From NCBI GenBank assembly GCA_016929775.1, contig JAFGIE010000237.1:1-12570 (forward strand): DNA of 12,570 nt, read 5' to 3'. The translations under genes and the position numbers were made by a program. Positions 1 through 9,371 of this stretch are shown here, piece by piece. Below the pieces are notes generated by a model, which did not search any database, was not told the DNA's origin, and was given only the letters and a program-made list of their open reading frames with translations. Source of the stretch: Anaerolineae bacterium (GTDB lineage Bacteria; Chloroflexota; Anaerolineae; JAFGEY01). How positions within the stretch are numbered: position 1 is the first letter of the stretch; every line of letters starts with the position of its first letter.

Positions 1-986
1 CGATGCAGTCCGATGCTTTGGCCTGGAGGGAGGCATAGATCTCGCGGTTGTACTGCTCTGAGACCTCGGAACCGCTGTAGAACTCGACATAGTCGACGTT
101 CGTGATCACGAGGGGAATGTGGATCTCTTGCGGGCAGGGAAGGCAGTGCCGGCAGCTCACGCACTGCCCGCGGAGCCGTTCGGTGAGCGCGTCGTGGAGG
201 GGAGCGAACTGCTTTTCCTCCTCGGACGCCGCCAGGTAGCGTAGGGCCTGGCGCACCTGGTCGGCGTTGCGGGCGCCAGGCACGGCAGTGGTGACCGGCT
301 GCGAGAGGACATAGTGCAGGCATTGTGCCGGCGTGATGCCGGTCGGGCGGCCTTCGGTGATCAAGAGTCGGCCCCCGTAGTAGGGCTTCATGGCGACGAC
401 GCCCACCCCGCGCGCGGCGCAGGTCTGGAGCAGCACCGCACGCCGCGGGTGCCCGTGGTGCTGGTATAGGTTGACCGGGAACATCAGCACGTCGATCAGG
501 CCCGACTCGACCGCCATGCGGGCGACGTCGACGTTGTGGTTGCTGAGGCCGATCGCGCCGACGCGGCCCTCACGGCGGTAGCGATCCAGCCGCTCCAAGC
601 CGTGCATCGCCCACTCCTGCCACAACGACGCCGAGTCGACCATGGTCAGCATGGCAATATCGGCATAGCCATTTCCCAGCAGCTGGAGCGCTTGGTCAAA
701 GGACCGCTGGCAGCGATCGACCGGTTCGTGGTAGACAAAGCCCCAGTGGAGGCAGAGCACGAGATCTTCCCGGTAGCGGCGTATTGCCGGGCCGATGGCC
801 TGGCAGTACTCGGCGAGGGCGCCTGTGGGATCGCTGAACAGATCGATATAGTTCACGCCGCCCGTCACCGCGGCGTCGAGCACGCGATCCATGTTCTCAC
901 GATCGGCGGGCAAGTGCTCGGTACCGAGACCGATCACCCCCACCTCCAACCCGGTCCTGCCCAGCGTCCTGGTTTCCATGCGCATC
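1..986 (-). CDS. Aldo/keto-reductase-fold protein with C-terminal [4Fe-4S] motif (3' end cut by window edge)
   Basis: The visible 328 residues start at an ATG 5 bases after GGAGGT. The N-terminus (LGRTGLEVGVIGLG, about 7-21) and the GRVGAIGLSNHN segment (about 140-151) are typical of aldo/keto reductase TIM barrels. After the barrel comes C275-x2-C278-x2-C281-x2-C284-P, a ferredoxin-type cluster motif, and the window ends at C327 in ASDCI, which looks like the start of a second cluster motif. This matches the family of predicted aldo/keto-reductase oxidoreductases with a C-terminal Fe-S domain; about 30-50 residues are probably missing. Oddity: only the tetrad Asp (D48 in NYID) is evident. 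The Tyr (expected near 53, here Pro), the Lys (LVLCLHWG, 75-82) and the His (about 113-116, LTMV) are not seen, so classical NADPH carbonyl reduction is doubtful. It is probably cytoplasmic and is transcribed alone from its own promoter. Fold confidence is high; activity is unknown. Confidence 0.9.
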
Positions 987-1030
987 GTGCCACCTCCGTC
1001 CCGTGTGTGCGACCGGCGTATCGCGATTCC

Positions 1031-1059
1031 ATTGTACCGCGAACCAAGAGCCGGGTCAA
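1031..1059 (-). promoter_or_regulatory. Sigma70-type promoter for the aldo/keto reductase gene
   Basis: Read on the minus strand, TTGACC (plus 1054-1059) and TACAAT (plus 1031-1036) are separated by exactly 17 bases. Transcription would begin near 1024, giving a leader of about 40 bases before the ATG at 986. The same hexamer pair with the same spacing occurs upstream of the eight-gene operon at 12450-12478. Confidence 0.75.
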
Positions 1060-1316
1060 TGGGCAAACGACGCAGTGACCGTTCCACGTCGGCCTTTCCC
1101 CTGTAGCTGGACGACCATAGATGTACAATCCCGCTATGGTGTGCTCCTGGCCCTCCGACCCGCTGCGAAAGCCCCCGGGCGCAAGAGCACCGAATTGGGC
1201 TGGGTGGCCTCAACGGGTAGTGCGCGCCCCCCCCCGGTCCTAGATGCCCTGGCACTGGTCAAGCGGGCAAGAGGCGGGTGAATTCGCTGCTACGAACGCA
1301 AGAGCGGTGCTCCTGA

Positions 1317-3855
<2,539 letters not shown>

Positions 3856-3880
3856 GGGTCTCCCTTGTCCTAGGGATCGA

Positions 3881-5209
3881 TCACGCTAGGGCGCGCAGAC
3901 GATCGAGACAGCTCTCGACCAAGATCGCGGCGGCTCCTGGATCGACCCGGCTCGCATCTTCGACTTCGTACCCGCCTTCGGCGTACGCTTCGGCGACCGG
4001 GACGTAGCCGATCGAGCCGTTGGCGCAGCTGACGAAAAAGGTCTCTGCAAAGGGGGAACGGGCCTTGACCTCGACGCCGATCTCGGTAAAGATCTCGCCC
4101 GGGGCGCTGACCAGGCCCAGCCTCCCGATCCGCAGGGCCTGGACCTCGGCGTCCACCGGATCGGGAAGCGCGCCGCTGCGCCAGTTCTCGAGCGCTGCGC
4201 GCGTGCGCTCCAGCCGACGCTCGGTCCAGCGGATGCGGCCCTCTACCACGTCCTGCGATGCGAGCTCTGCCAGCTCCTGCTCGAGCGCGCGCACCAGCGC
4301 CTCCGCGTGCTCTGCCGAGCCGTAGCGAAGGCCGGGCAAGCCAACCGTCTCTGCGCGTGCGCCAAGCCAGGGACGCTCCGTCTCCTCCTCGACCGCTGTG
4401 GGAGAGATGGTCTCCCACACGCGCACGACTTCGCAGCCCAGGCGCGTGCCCAGCGTGCGCGCCGCCTCGTAGTGGGGCTCCATGATCGCGGCGTTGATGT
4501 TGCCGCAGGCGCCCTGCAGGTAAAGGCAGCGCGCGCCGGTCATGCCCTCGACCACCTCGCGCATGTGTCCCGGATAGTCCGCCGAGATGTGGTCTACGGA
4601 GCCGGTCTGCGAGACGGGGTGCGTCTGGTGGTTGACGACGCACGCCAGCGGCGCGCCGTCCGCGGTATCGATGCGCAGCACGCCGACCGAACGGTCGATC
4701 GCGCCGCCGACGTTCTGGCCCAGGACGATGCGCCCGTCGCCGCGCTTCTCGCGACGGTTGACGCCGATGTCCGACGCGCCCCAGCTGACGCCCAGGAGCG
4801 CCGGCTGCAGGTTGGCGTTTGCCTCGGCGACGGCGCCTGCTAGGGTGTGGATCAGGTTGGCGCGATAGGCGACGACGACCGGATCGGACGTAACCTGGTA
4901 GGGATCGGGGCCATAGTGGGTGTGGGTGCAGGCGATCATGATCGCATGCGCCGGGATCTGGGTGTGCGCCTCGATCGCCTCCCGTACCTCGCCGACCGTG
5001 CCTGCGTCGAGCCAGAGCAGGTCGCAGGACACGATCGCGACCACGCGCCCGCCGCCTGCGGCGACCAGCGCGGTGGCAGAGAGCGGATCGTGGTGCCGGG
5101 TGAGTGGCCCGCGCGAGGCAAACCCGGCGGACCGGATCCCGACCGGCGGGGTGATGTCAGCCCGTGCGATGCCGATCTGCAGCGATGAACGTGCGCTCTC
5201 TTGTGCCAT
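3881..5209 (-). CDS. Neutral/alkaline ceramidase-family (N-terminal domain) metallo-hydrolase, cytoplasmic
   Basis: This 442-residue protein aligns with the N-terminal catalytic region of neutral ceramidases: ARADITPPVGIRSAGF (about 15-30), HDPLSATALV (40-49), the zinc motif CTHTHYGPD (94-102, H96/H98, family form HTHSGPG), NHQTHP (193-198, H194/H197), QGACGNIN (232-239), and the C-terminal PGEIFTEIG and NGSIGYVPVAEAYAEGGYE blocks (370-415). Known ceramidases cleave an N-acyl amide with one zinc, but they are secreted, about 650-700 residues long and have an Ig-like C-terminal domain. This one has no signal peptide and no such domain. It belongs to the short environmental branch often annotated only by the domain. 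An intracellular amidase acting on a pathway intermediate is more likely than ceramide hydrolysis. The ATG at 5209 is set by GGAGG 5 bases upstream; the open frame continues far upstream but there it overlaps the enolase gene out of frame. Confidence 0.88.
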   Translation of the reverse strand: MAQESARSSLQIGIARADITPPVGIRSAGFASRGPLTRHHDPLSATALVAAGGGRVVAIVSCDLLWLDAGTVGEVREAIEAHTQIPAHAIMIACTHTHYGPDPYQVTSDPVVVAYRANLIHTLAGAVAEANANLQPALLGVSWGASDIGVNRREKRGDGRIVLGQNVGGAIDRSVGVLRIDTADGAPLACVVNHQTHPVSQTGSVDHISADYPGHMREVVEGMTGARCLYLQGACGNINAAIMEPHYEAARTLGTRLGCEVVRVWETISPTAVEEETERPWLGARAETVGLPGLRYGSAEHAEALVRALEQELAELASQDVVEGRIRWTERRLERTRAALENWRSGALPDPVDAEVQALRIGRLGLVSAPGEIFTEIGVEVKARSPFAETFFVSCANGSIGYVPVAEAYAEGGYEVEDASRVDPGAAAILVESCLDRLRALA

Positions 5210-5235
5210 GGTTTCCTCCCCTGTGTGCGCGATGT

Positions 5236-6372
5236 TCAATCGAGAAAGGGCTCTCCGCGCGTGTATCTGCGCAGTGCATCTATGTCGAGGCTCAGCCCTA
5301 GGCCCGGCGCATCCGGGATCGCCAACATGCCGTCGGCGTCGAGCTGCCAACCGCCCGCGGCGATCTCGTCGACGTAGGGCGAGCCGGTGATGTACTCGAC
5401 CAGGTCGGTGCCCGCCAGCGCCGACGCTAGCTGCAGGTCGGCGGCGAGGCCGACCGCCGTGTTCCAGCCGTGGGGGATAAAGCGCACGCCGTGCTCTTCT
5501 GCCATCCAGGCGATGCGGCGTGACTCGGTGATCCCGCCGACCTTGGTCACGTCCGGCTGGACGATGTCCAAGGCGCCGCGCTGCAGCCAGGGCGCAAAGG
5601 ACTGCCGCCGGGTGAGCACCTCGCCCCCGGCGATCGGCACCGGCGCGGCGCGCCGCAGGGCGGCATAGTCCTCCAATGCGTCGGGCTGCAGCGGTTCCTC
5701 GAACCAAGCCACGTCGTACGCCGCCAGCATGTGCGCCGTGCGCAGGGCCCACTTGTAGCCATGCCGCCAGAAGGCGTCGCTGCCGCCCGCGTCGACCATG
5801 AGCAGCGCATCCGGCCCAACGGCGTCGCGCGCTGCGCGGACGATCGCCTCGTCGAGCGCATTCGAGACGCGTCCAAAGGGCCCCCAGCCCATCTTGAACG
5901 CGCGAAAGCCCTGTGCCTCGAGCTGCTGCAGGTGCTCGGCGAGCGGGTCGGGCTGGTCCATCAGCAACGAGGCGTAGGGCTTGACCCGTTCGCGGTAGCG
6001 CCCGCCCAGCAGGCGCCCCACCGGCTGCCCGGTCGCCTTGCCCAGCAGGTCCCACAGGGCGATGTCAATCCCGCTGATCGTGTGCTCGATCGATCCGCCG
6101 CGCCCCAGCCAGAACATGTGCTGGCGTAGCTTTTCGCTCACCCGTTCGGGCTCCAGCGCGTGCTCGCCCGTGTAGAGCGGCGCCAGGATCGCCAGGGCGC
6201 TGCGGACGAGGCCCACGTCGGTAAAGACGCTCCCCAGCCCGACCATGCCCTCGTCCGTGAGCACGGCGATCAGGGTGTGTACGCAGTCCTCCTGCTCCAG
6301 CTCGTCGCTCCAGCCCCCTTCGGGCGTCCCGCCGCGCAAGCCTACGGCGCGGATCTCGCGGATGGTGGTCAT
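5236..6372 (-). CDS. Mandelate racemase/muconate lactonizing-type enolase-superfamily enzyme
   Basis: This 378-residue protein has the two-domain architecture of the superfamily: an N-terminal capping domain (about 1-125, including SGIDIALWDLLGKATGQPVGRLLGG, about 100-124) and a TIM barrel. Metal ligands are D194 (VDAGG), E225 (WFEEP) and E251 (AGGE). A basic residue is seen at K160 (FRAFKMGWG) and a candidate His base at H301 (FIPHGWNT), with D274 in QPDVTKVGG. The second Lys of the classical KxK motif is Gly here, which leaves one strand-2 base. Together with H301 this looks more like acid-sugar dehydratases than like a 1,1-proton-transfer racemase. Family members start by removing the alpha-proton of a carboxylate. 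The start is the ATG preceded by GAAGGAGAG; a longer frame to 6417 would add 15 residues that read through this ribosome site. It lies between the DapB-like and ceramidase-family genes, gaps 49 and 26 bases. Substrate unknown. Confidence 0.93.
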   Translation of the reverse strand: MTTIREIRAVGLRGGTPEGGWSDELEQEDCVHTLIAVLTDEGMVGLGSVFTDVGLVRSALAILAPLYTGEHALEPERVSEKLRQHMFWLGRGGSIEHTISGIDIALWDLLGKATGQPVGRLLGGRYRERVKPYASLLMDQPDPLAEHLQQLEAQGFRAFKMGWGPFGRVSNALDEAIVRAARDAVGPDALLMVDAGGSDAFWRHGYKWALRTAHMLAAYDVAWFEEPLQPDALEDYAALRRAAPVPIAGGEVLTRRQSFAPWLQRGALDIVQPDVTKVGGITESRRIAWMAEEHGVRFIPHGWNTAVGLAADLQLASALAGTDLVEYITGSPYVDEIAAGGWQLDADGMLAIPDAPGLGLSLDIDALRRYTRGEPFLD

Positions 6373-6421
6373 CGCGCTCTCTCCTTCTCGGTAGCGTGCC
6401 CGCCGCGCCTCCGCCAAGCGC

Positions 6422-7420
6422 TCAGCGCTGCCAGGTCACCAGCGGCAGGTCGCGCATGGTGACCAGACCGGGGCCGTTCTGGCGCACGCGATGGATGGCA
6501 TTCACGACGATCGCGACCGTCGCCAAGTCGCCGTTGGTGCCCTTGAGGGTCACCTCCAGGTTGGGGGTGCCGGTGATCGCGATCGTGTCCTGCTCGCCCT
6601 CGGCGTCCAGGGCGGCGACAAAGGTGAGCGACATGAACACCTCGCCCCCGCTGTAGGCGCGCGCTGCCTGCTGGAGGCCGATCACCTTGCCGGGGGGGAC
6701 CTCGAAGAACGAGGTGCGTACGGTGCGCGCTGCCACCACCGGCTCGACCTCGAACGTGCAGCGCTCCAGCGGCACGCCCAGGGTGTCAAAGACCATGCCG
6801 ATCGACTCGCTCAGGCCGACGTGGCCCATCCTGCCCGCAGCCATCCGCGCGCGGAACGCCTCTACGCTCAGCCCGGCGCCGATCTTGGCTTGGAAGGGGC
6901 CTCGGCGCGTCGAGGCATTGATCACGCGCTGGACCTCGATGTGGGCCACGTCCTGGCAGATCGCAGTCAGCGCGAGGGGCAGGGAATCCATGAGGAAGCC
7001 CGGGTTGACGCCTGTCGCCAGCACCGTGCATCCCGCGCGCCGGGCAGCGGCGTCGATCGCGGCGGCTCCCTCGGCATGCGCCAACCAGGGGAAGGAGAGC
7101 TCCTCGGACGTCGAGACCACGTCCAATCCTGCCTCCAGGATCTCGACGATCTGGGGCGCGACCTGGTCAAGGTGGGAGGAGGTGGTGTGCAGGACGACCT
7201 GTGCGTCCTGGCGTGCCAGGGCGTCCGAGAGGCGCCCCGCGACGGGGCAGCCCAGGGGATGCCCCAGCCCGATCACGTCGCCCACATCTCGCCCTACCTT
7301 GCTCGGGTCGACGTCCACGCCGCCCACCAGCGCCAGCCCTGCGCGCTGGACGACGTGACGGGCGACCGCAGCGCCGATCGGCCCGAGGCCCACCTGGATC
7401 ACGCGGATTTCGTCTGACAT
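6422..7420 (-). CDS. Dihydrodipicolinate reductase-like / 2,4-diaminopentanoate dehydrogenase-like oxidoreductase
   Basis: This 332-residue protein has an N-terminal Rossmann fold: IQVGLGPIGAAVARHV with the GxGxxG loop at 11-16, and an acidic residue at the end of beta-2 (GVDVD, D36), suggesting NAD over NADP. The middle has STSEELSFPW (103-112) and GVNPGFLMDSLP (137-148), followed by VINASTRRGPFQAKIGAG (166-183). These blocks recall the DapB-like family that includes 2,4-diaminopentanoate dehydrogenase of ornithine fermentation, rather than true DapB, which is about 270 residues and has an HHxxKxDAPSGT-type loop. Family chemistry is reversible oxidative deamination or imine reduction. It has a strong GGGAGGAGGT ribosome site and lies 39 bases after the creatininase-family gene. 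No other ornithine-pathway gene is present, so the substrate here is probably different. I am sure of the family and unsure of the reaction. Confidence 0.85.
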   Translation of the reverse strand: MSDEIRVIQVGLGPIGAAVARHVVQRAGLALVGGVDVDPSKVGRDVGDVIGLGHPLGCPVAGRLSDALARQDAQVVLHTTSSHLDQVAPQIVEILEAGLDVVSTSEELSFPWLAHAEGAAAIDAAARRAGCTVLATGVNPGFLMDSLPLALTAICQDVAHIEVQRVINASTRRGPFQAKIGAGLSVEAFRARMAAGRMGHVGLSESIGMVFDTLGVPLERCTFEVEPVVAARTVRTSFFEVPPGKVIGLQQAARAYSGGEVFMSLTFVAALDAEGEQDTIAITGTPNLEVTLKGTNGDLATVAIVVNAIHRVRQNGPGLVTMRDLPLVTWQR

Positions 7421-7459
7421 CAGAGACCTCCTCCCGCTGTGCTGCGCCGCCGGGGCGGC

Positions 7460-8281
7460 TTACCAGCGGATCTGCGATTGGACCTTGCCGGTGTGTTGGT
7501 CGCTGCGCGCGGCGATCGGCCACGCGCGCCATTCGTCGACCACTTTGATCAGCTCGGTCACCGCTGCCTCCAAGATCACGCGCCCCTTCTCCGGCGTCGC
7601 TGCGGTGGGATCGCCGTGCACGCCGCGCTGCGTCCAGCGTCCCCAGTAGTCGTTAAAGCGCACCGGATAGTTCGAGGTGCTGTCCGAGCTGAGGTACGTG
7701 CCGACGACGTCGCCGCCCGGCGCCGCCTCCGCCATCTGTACCCGCTCTGGCGCGAGGTAGAGATAGAGCGACGTCTCGAGCTCGTCCGAGTGGGCGATGA
7801 CCGGGGTCTCGCGCACCTGTTCGAACGCTTCCATCGCGAGCGACATGTAGCCTACCGCGCCGCACAGCGACGCTGTCGCCAGCACCGTCTTGCGCGCCAC
7901 CAGATCGACCAAGGGTCCGTTCGATCCGTGCCCATTGACGAGCAGGATCTTGCGGAAGCCGTGGTAGGCCACGCTCTTGGTGATGTTCAGGCAGAAGGCG
8001 ATAAAGGTCTCCGGCTCGATGTGCACCGTGCCCGGAAAGTCGATGTGGTGCATGTTGAGCCCATAGGCGATCGTCGGCAGGACCAGGATCCGGTCCGGGG
8101 CGCGGCGACCGGCTTCCATGCACACGGACTCGACCAGGAACGTGTCGGTGTCGAGCGGGAGATGGCGCCCGTGCTGCTCGGTCGAGCCGGTGGGCAGCAG
8201 GACGACCTTGCCCATCTCGATCGCTTGGTTCATCTCGGGCCAAGTCAGGCGGTTGTAGCGGTACTCGCTCGCTGCGCTCAC
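7460..8281 (-). CDS. Creatininase-family metal-dependent amidohydrolase
   Basis: The 273-residue product starts at GTG, placed by an AGGAGG 5 bases upstream; there is no nearer ATG with a site. Family motifs are clear: LLPTGSTEQHGRHLPLDTD (28-46) with metal ligands E35, H37 and D46, VNGHGSN (115-121) with H118, and HSDELETS (164-171) with E169 as the likely final ligand. True creatininase has NGHYEN in the second motif; NGHGSN instead places this with the wider family of amidohydrolases such as the FAPy-formamide hydrolases and MftE-like peptidases. Expected chemistry is hydrolysis of a cyclic or small linear amide using two divalent metals. No mycofactocin or riboflavin/F420 genes are nearby, so those roles are not supported. 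It sits in the middle of the minus-strand operon, 44 bases after the cyclotransferase gene and 39 before the dehydrogenase-like gene. Confidence 0.93.
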   Translation of the reverse strand: MSAASEYRYNRLTWPEMNQAIEMGKVVLLPTGSTEQHGRHLPLDTDTFLVESVCMEAGRRAPDRILVLPTIAYGLNMHHIDFPGTVHIEPETFIAFCLNITKSVAYHGFRKILLVNGHGSNGPLVDLVARKTVLATASLCGAVGYMSLAMEAFEQVRETPVIAHSDELETSLYLYLAPERVQMAEAAPGGDVVGTYLSSDSTSNYPVRFNDYWGRWTQRGVHGDPTAATPEKGRVILEAAVTELIKVVDEWRAWPIAARSDQHTGKVQSQIRW

Positions 8282-8285
8282 TGTG

Positions 8286-8293
8286 TCCTCCTC
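8286..8293 (-). promoter_or_regulatory. Ribosome site fixing the GTG start of the creatininase-family gene
   Basis: On the minus strand GAGGAGGA precedes GTG (8281-8279) by 4 bases. The frame stays open about 430 bases upstream, so this site decides the start. Confidence 0.75.
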
Positions 8294-8325
8294 TGCGTGT
8301 GGCGATCGGGCGGCACGGCGGCGGT

Positions 8326-9360
8326 CTATTCGACGGGGACGAGCTCGATCTCGAACATGCTGGGCCACAGCTTGCCCGTCACAAAGAGACGGTCGCCTGC
8401 CGCATCGTAGGCGATGCCGTTCAGGACGGCGTCGTTGGCGGAGCGCTGCTCTGCGGGCAGCAGCCCCGAGAGGTCGATCCAGCCGATCACGCTCCCGCTC
8501 CATGGGTCGATGCGCGCGATGTGATCGGAATACCAGACGTTTGCCAGGATCTCTCCGGCTACGTACTCGAGCTCGTTCAGCCGCGTGACGGGCCCCTGCG
8601 CGTCCGACACCTCGATCCGGCGCACCTCGGACAGGTCGGCGGGATCGAGGAAACGGAGCGCGTCCGTCCCATCGCTCATGATCAGGTGCGTCCCGTCGTA
8701 GGTCAGTCCCCACCCCTCGCCGGGATAGCTGAACGTGCCGACGCGCTCCAGGGTCGCTAGGTCATAGATCAACCCCAGGTTCGCTTGCCAGGTCAACTGG
8801 TAGATCCTGTCGTCGAGGATCGCGATCCCTTCCCCAAAGAATTGGGGGTCGAGGGCGACACTCTGGCGCGCTTGGCCTGTCTCCAGGTCGACCACGCGCA
8901 GCGAGGAGCGCCCGCGCAGGCCCGTGCTTTCGTAGAGCAGCCCGTCGTGGTAGACCAGCCCCTGCGTGTAAGCCTGTGGATCGTGTGGGTACACGCGGCG
9001 GATGCGGTAGGTGTGACTGACCGCCGGCGCCGGGGTAGGGAGCGGCGAGAGCCCGGGATCGACCGGCTCGACTGCCGGGGTGGGGAGCGGCGAGAGCCCG
9101 GGATCGACCGGTTCGACCGCCGGGGTGGCGAGCGGCGAGGAAAGGGGGGAGCCAACCTCGCCTGCCGGAGGCACGGTCGGCGGCGGAGGCGCAGTCACCG
9201 TTCGCGCTGCGGCGGCGGTCAGGATCTCGGGCGGCGGAGGGGGCGGCGTGACCTCGCCGCCCAGGCCACAGCGCTGCGCCAGCGCGGGCAAGATCAGGAG
9301 AAGGGCGACGAAACCCACGACGCCCAGCAGCCGGAGGGCGAGCTGTTGTCTGCGCTGCAT
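8326..9360 (-). CDS. Exported glutaminyl-peptide cyclotransferase-like beta-propeller protein
   Basis: The protein is 344 residues. Residues 1-28 form a signal peptide (RRQQLALR, hydrophobic 11-25, then ALA before Q29); C31 is preceded by Arg and does not make a lipobox. Residues 36-113 are a Pro/Thr/Ala-rich linker containing two exact copies of a 15-residue unit (79-93, 94-108). From about 117 the plant/bacterial-type glutamine cyclotransferase domain follows: YTQGLVYHDGLLYESTGLRG (131-150), FGEGIA (175-180), LNELEYV..ILANVW (261-276) and LNGIAYD..TGKLWPSMFEIEL (313-340). These are the hallmark strands of the five-bladed propeller that converts N-terminal Gln to pyroglutamate. It probably acts outside the membrane, free or in the wall. 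It begins 11 bases after the sulfatase-fold stop codon, with its GAGGAG site in that gap, so the two are likely co-translated. Why an exported cyclase sits in a metabolic operon is unclear. Confidence 0.93.
   Translation of the reverse strand: MQRRQQLALRLLGVVGFVALLLILPALAQRCGLGGEVTPPPPPPEILTAAAARTVTAPPPPTVPPAGEVGSPLSSPLATPAVEPVDPGLSPLPTPAVEPVDPGLSPLPTPAPAVSHTYRIRRVYPHDPQAYTQGLVYHDGLLYESTGLRGRSSLRVVDLETGQARQSVALDPQFFGEGIAILDDRIYQLTWQANLGLIYDLATLERVGTFSYPGEGWGLTYDGTHLIMSDGTDALRFLDPADLSEVRRIEVSDAQGPVTRLNELEYVAGEILANVWYSDHIARIDPWSGSVIGWIDLSGLLPAEQRSANDAVLNGIAYDAAGDRLFVTGKLWPSMFEIELVPVE
9032..9139 (-). repeat. Tandem 45-bp repeat coding for the cyclotransferase linker
   Basis: Two copies of a 45-base unit (plus 9032-9076 and 9077-9121) differ at only a few positions and are followed by a partial third copy to about 9139. 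Each full copy encodes TPAVEPVDPGLSPLP, so the amino acid repeats are identical although the DNA has diverged slightly. The unit keeps frame and could change number by slippage or recombination. Confidence 0.9.
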
Positions 9361-9371
9361 GCCTCTCCTCT

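Noticed and set aside
536..1078. 180-codon plus-strand open frame opposite the aldo/keto reductase
   Set aside because: The minus frame has clear barrel and Fe-S motifs; this one is its shadow.
1101..1129. Second plus-strand promoter with TACAAT at 1124-1129
   Set aside because: At 16-18 bases spacing the -35 region is poor (CTGTAG), and the TG before the -10 is not at the extended -10 position.
1141..1190. GTGCTC/GAGCAC inverted repeat as a structured RNA or terminator
   Set aside because: The loop is about 38 bases, the stem only 6 bp and no U-run follows; no known RNA core motif was found.
5210..6055. Upstream extension of the ceramidase-family frame to 724 residues
   Set aside because: The extra part overlaps the enolase-superfamily gene in another frame and reads as Arg/Ala-rich noise; GGAGG before 5209 fixes the start.
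8282..8713. Longer creatininase frame starting at 8713
   Set aside because: It lies out of frame over the cyclotransferase gene; the AGGAGG before the GTG at 8281 and the family length support the shorter form.
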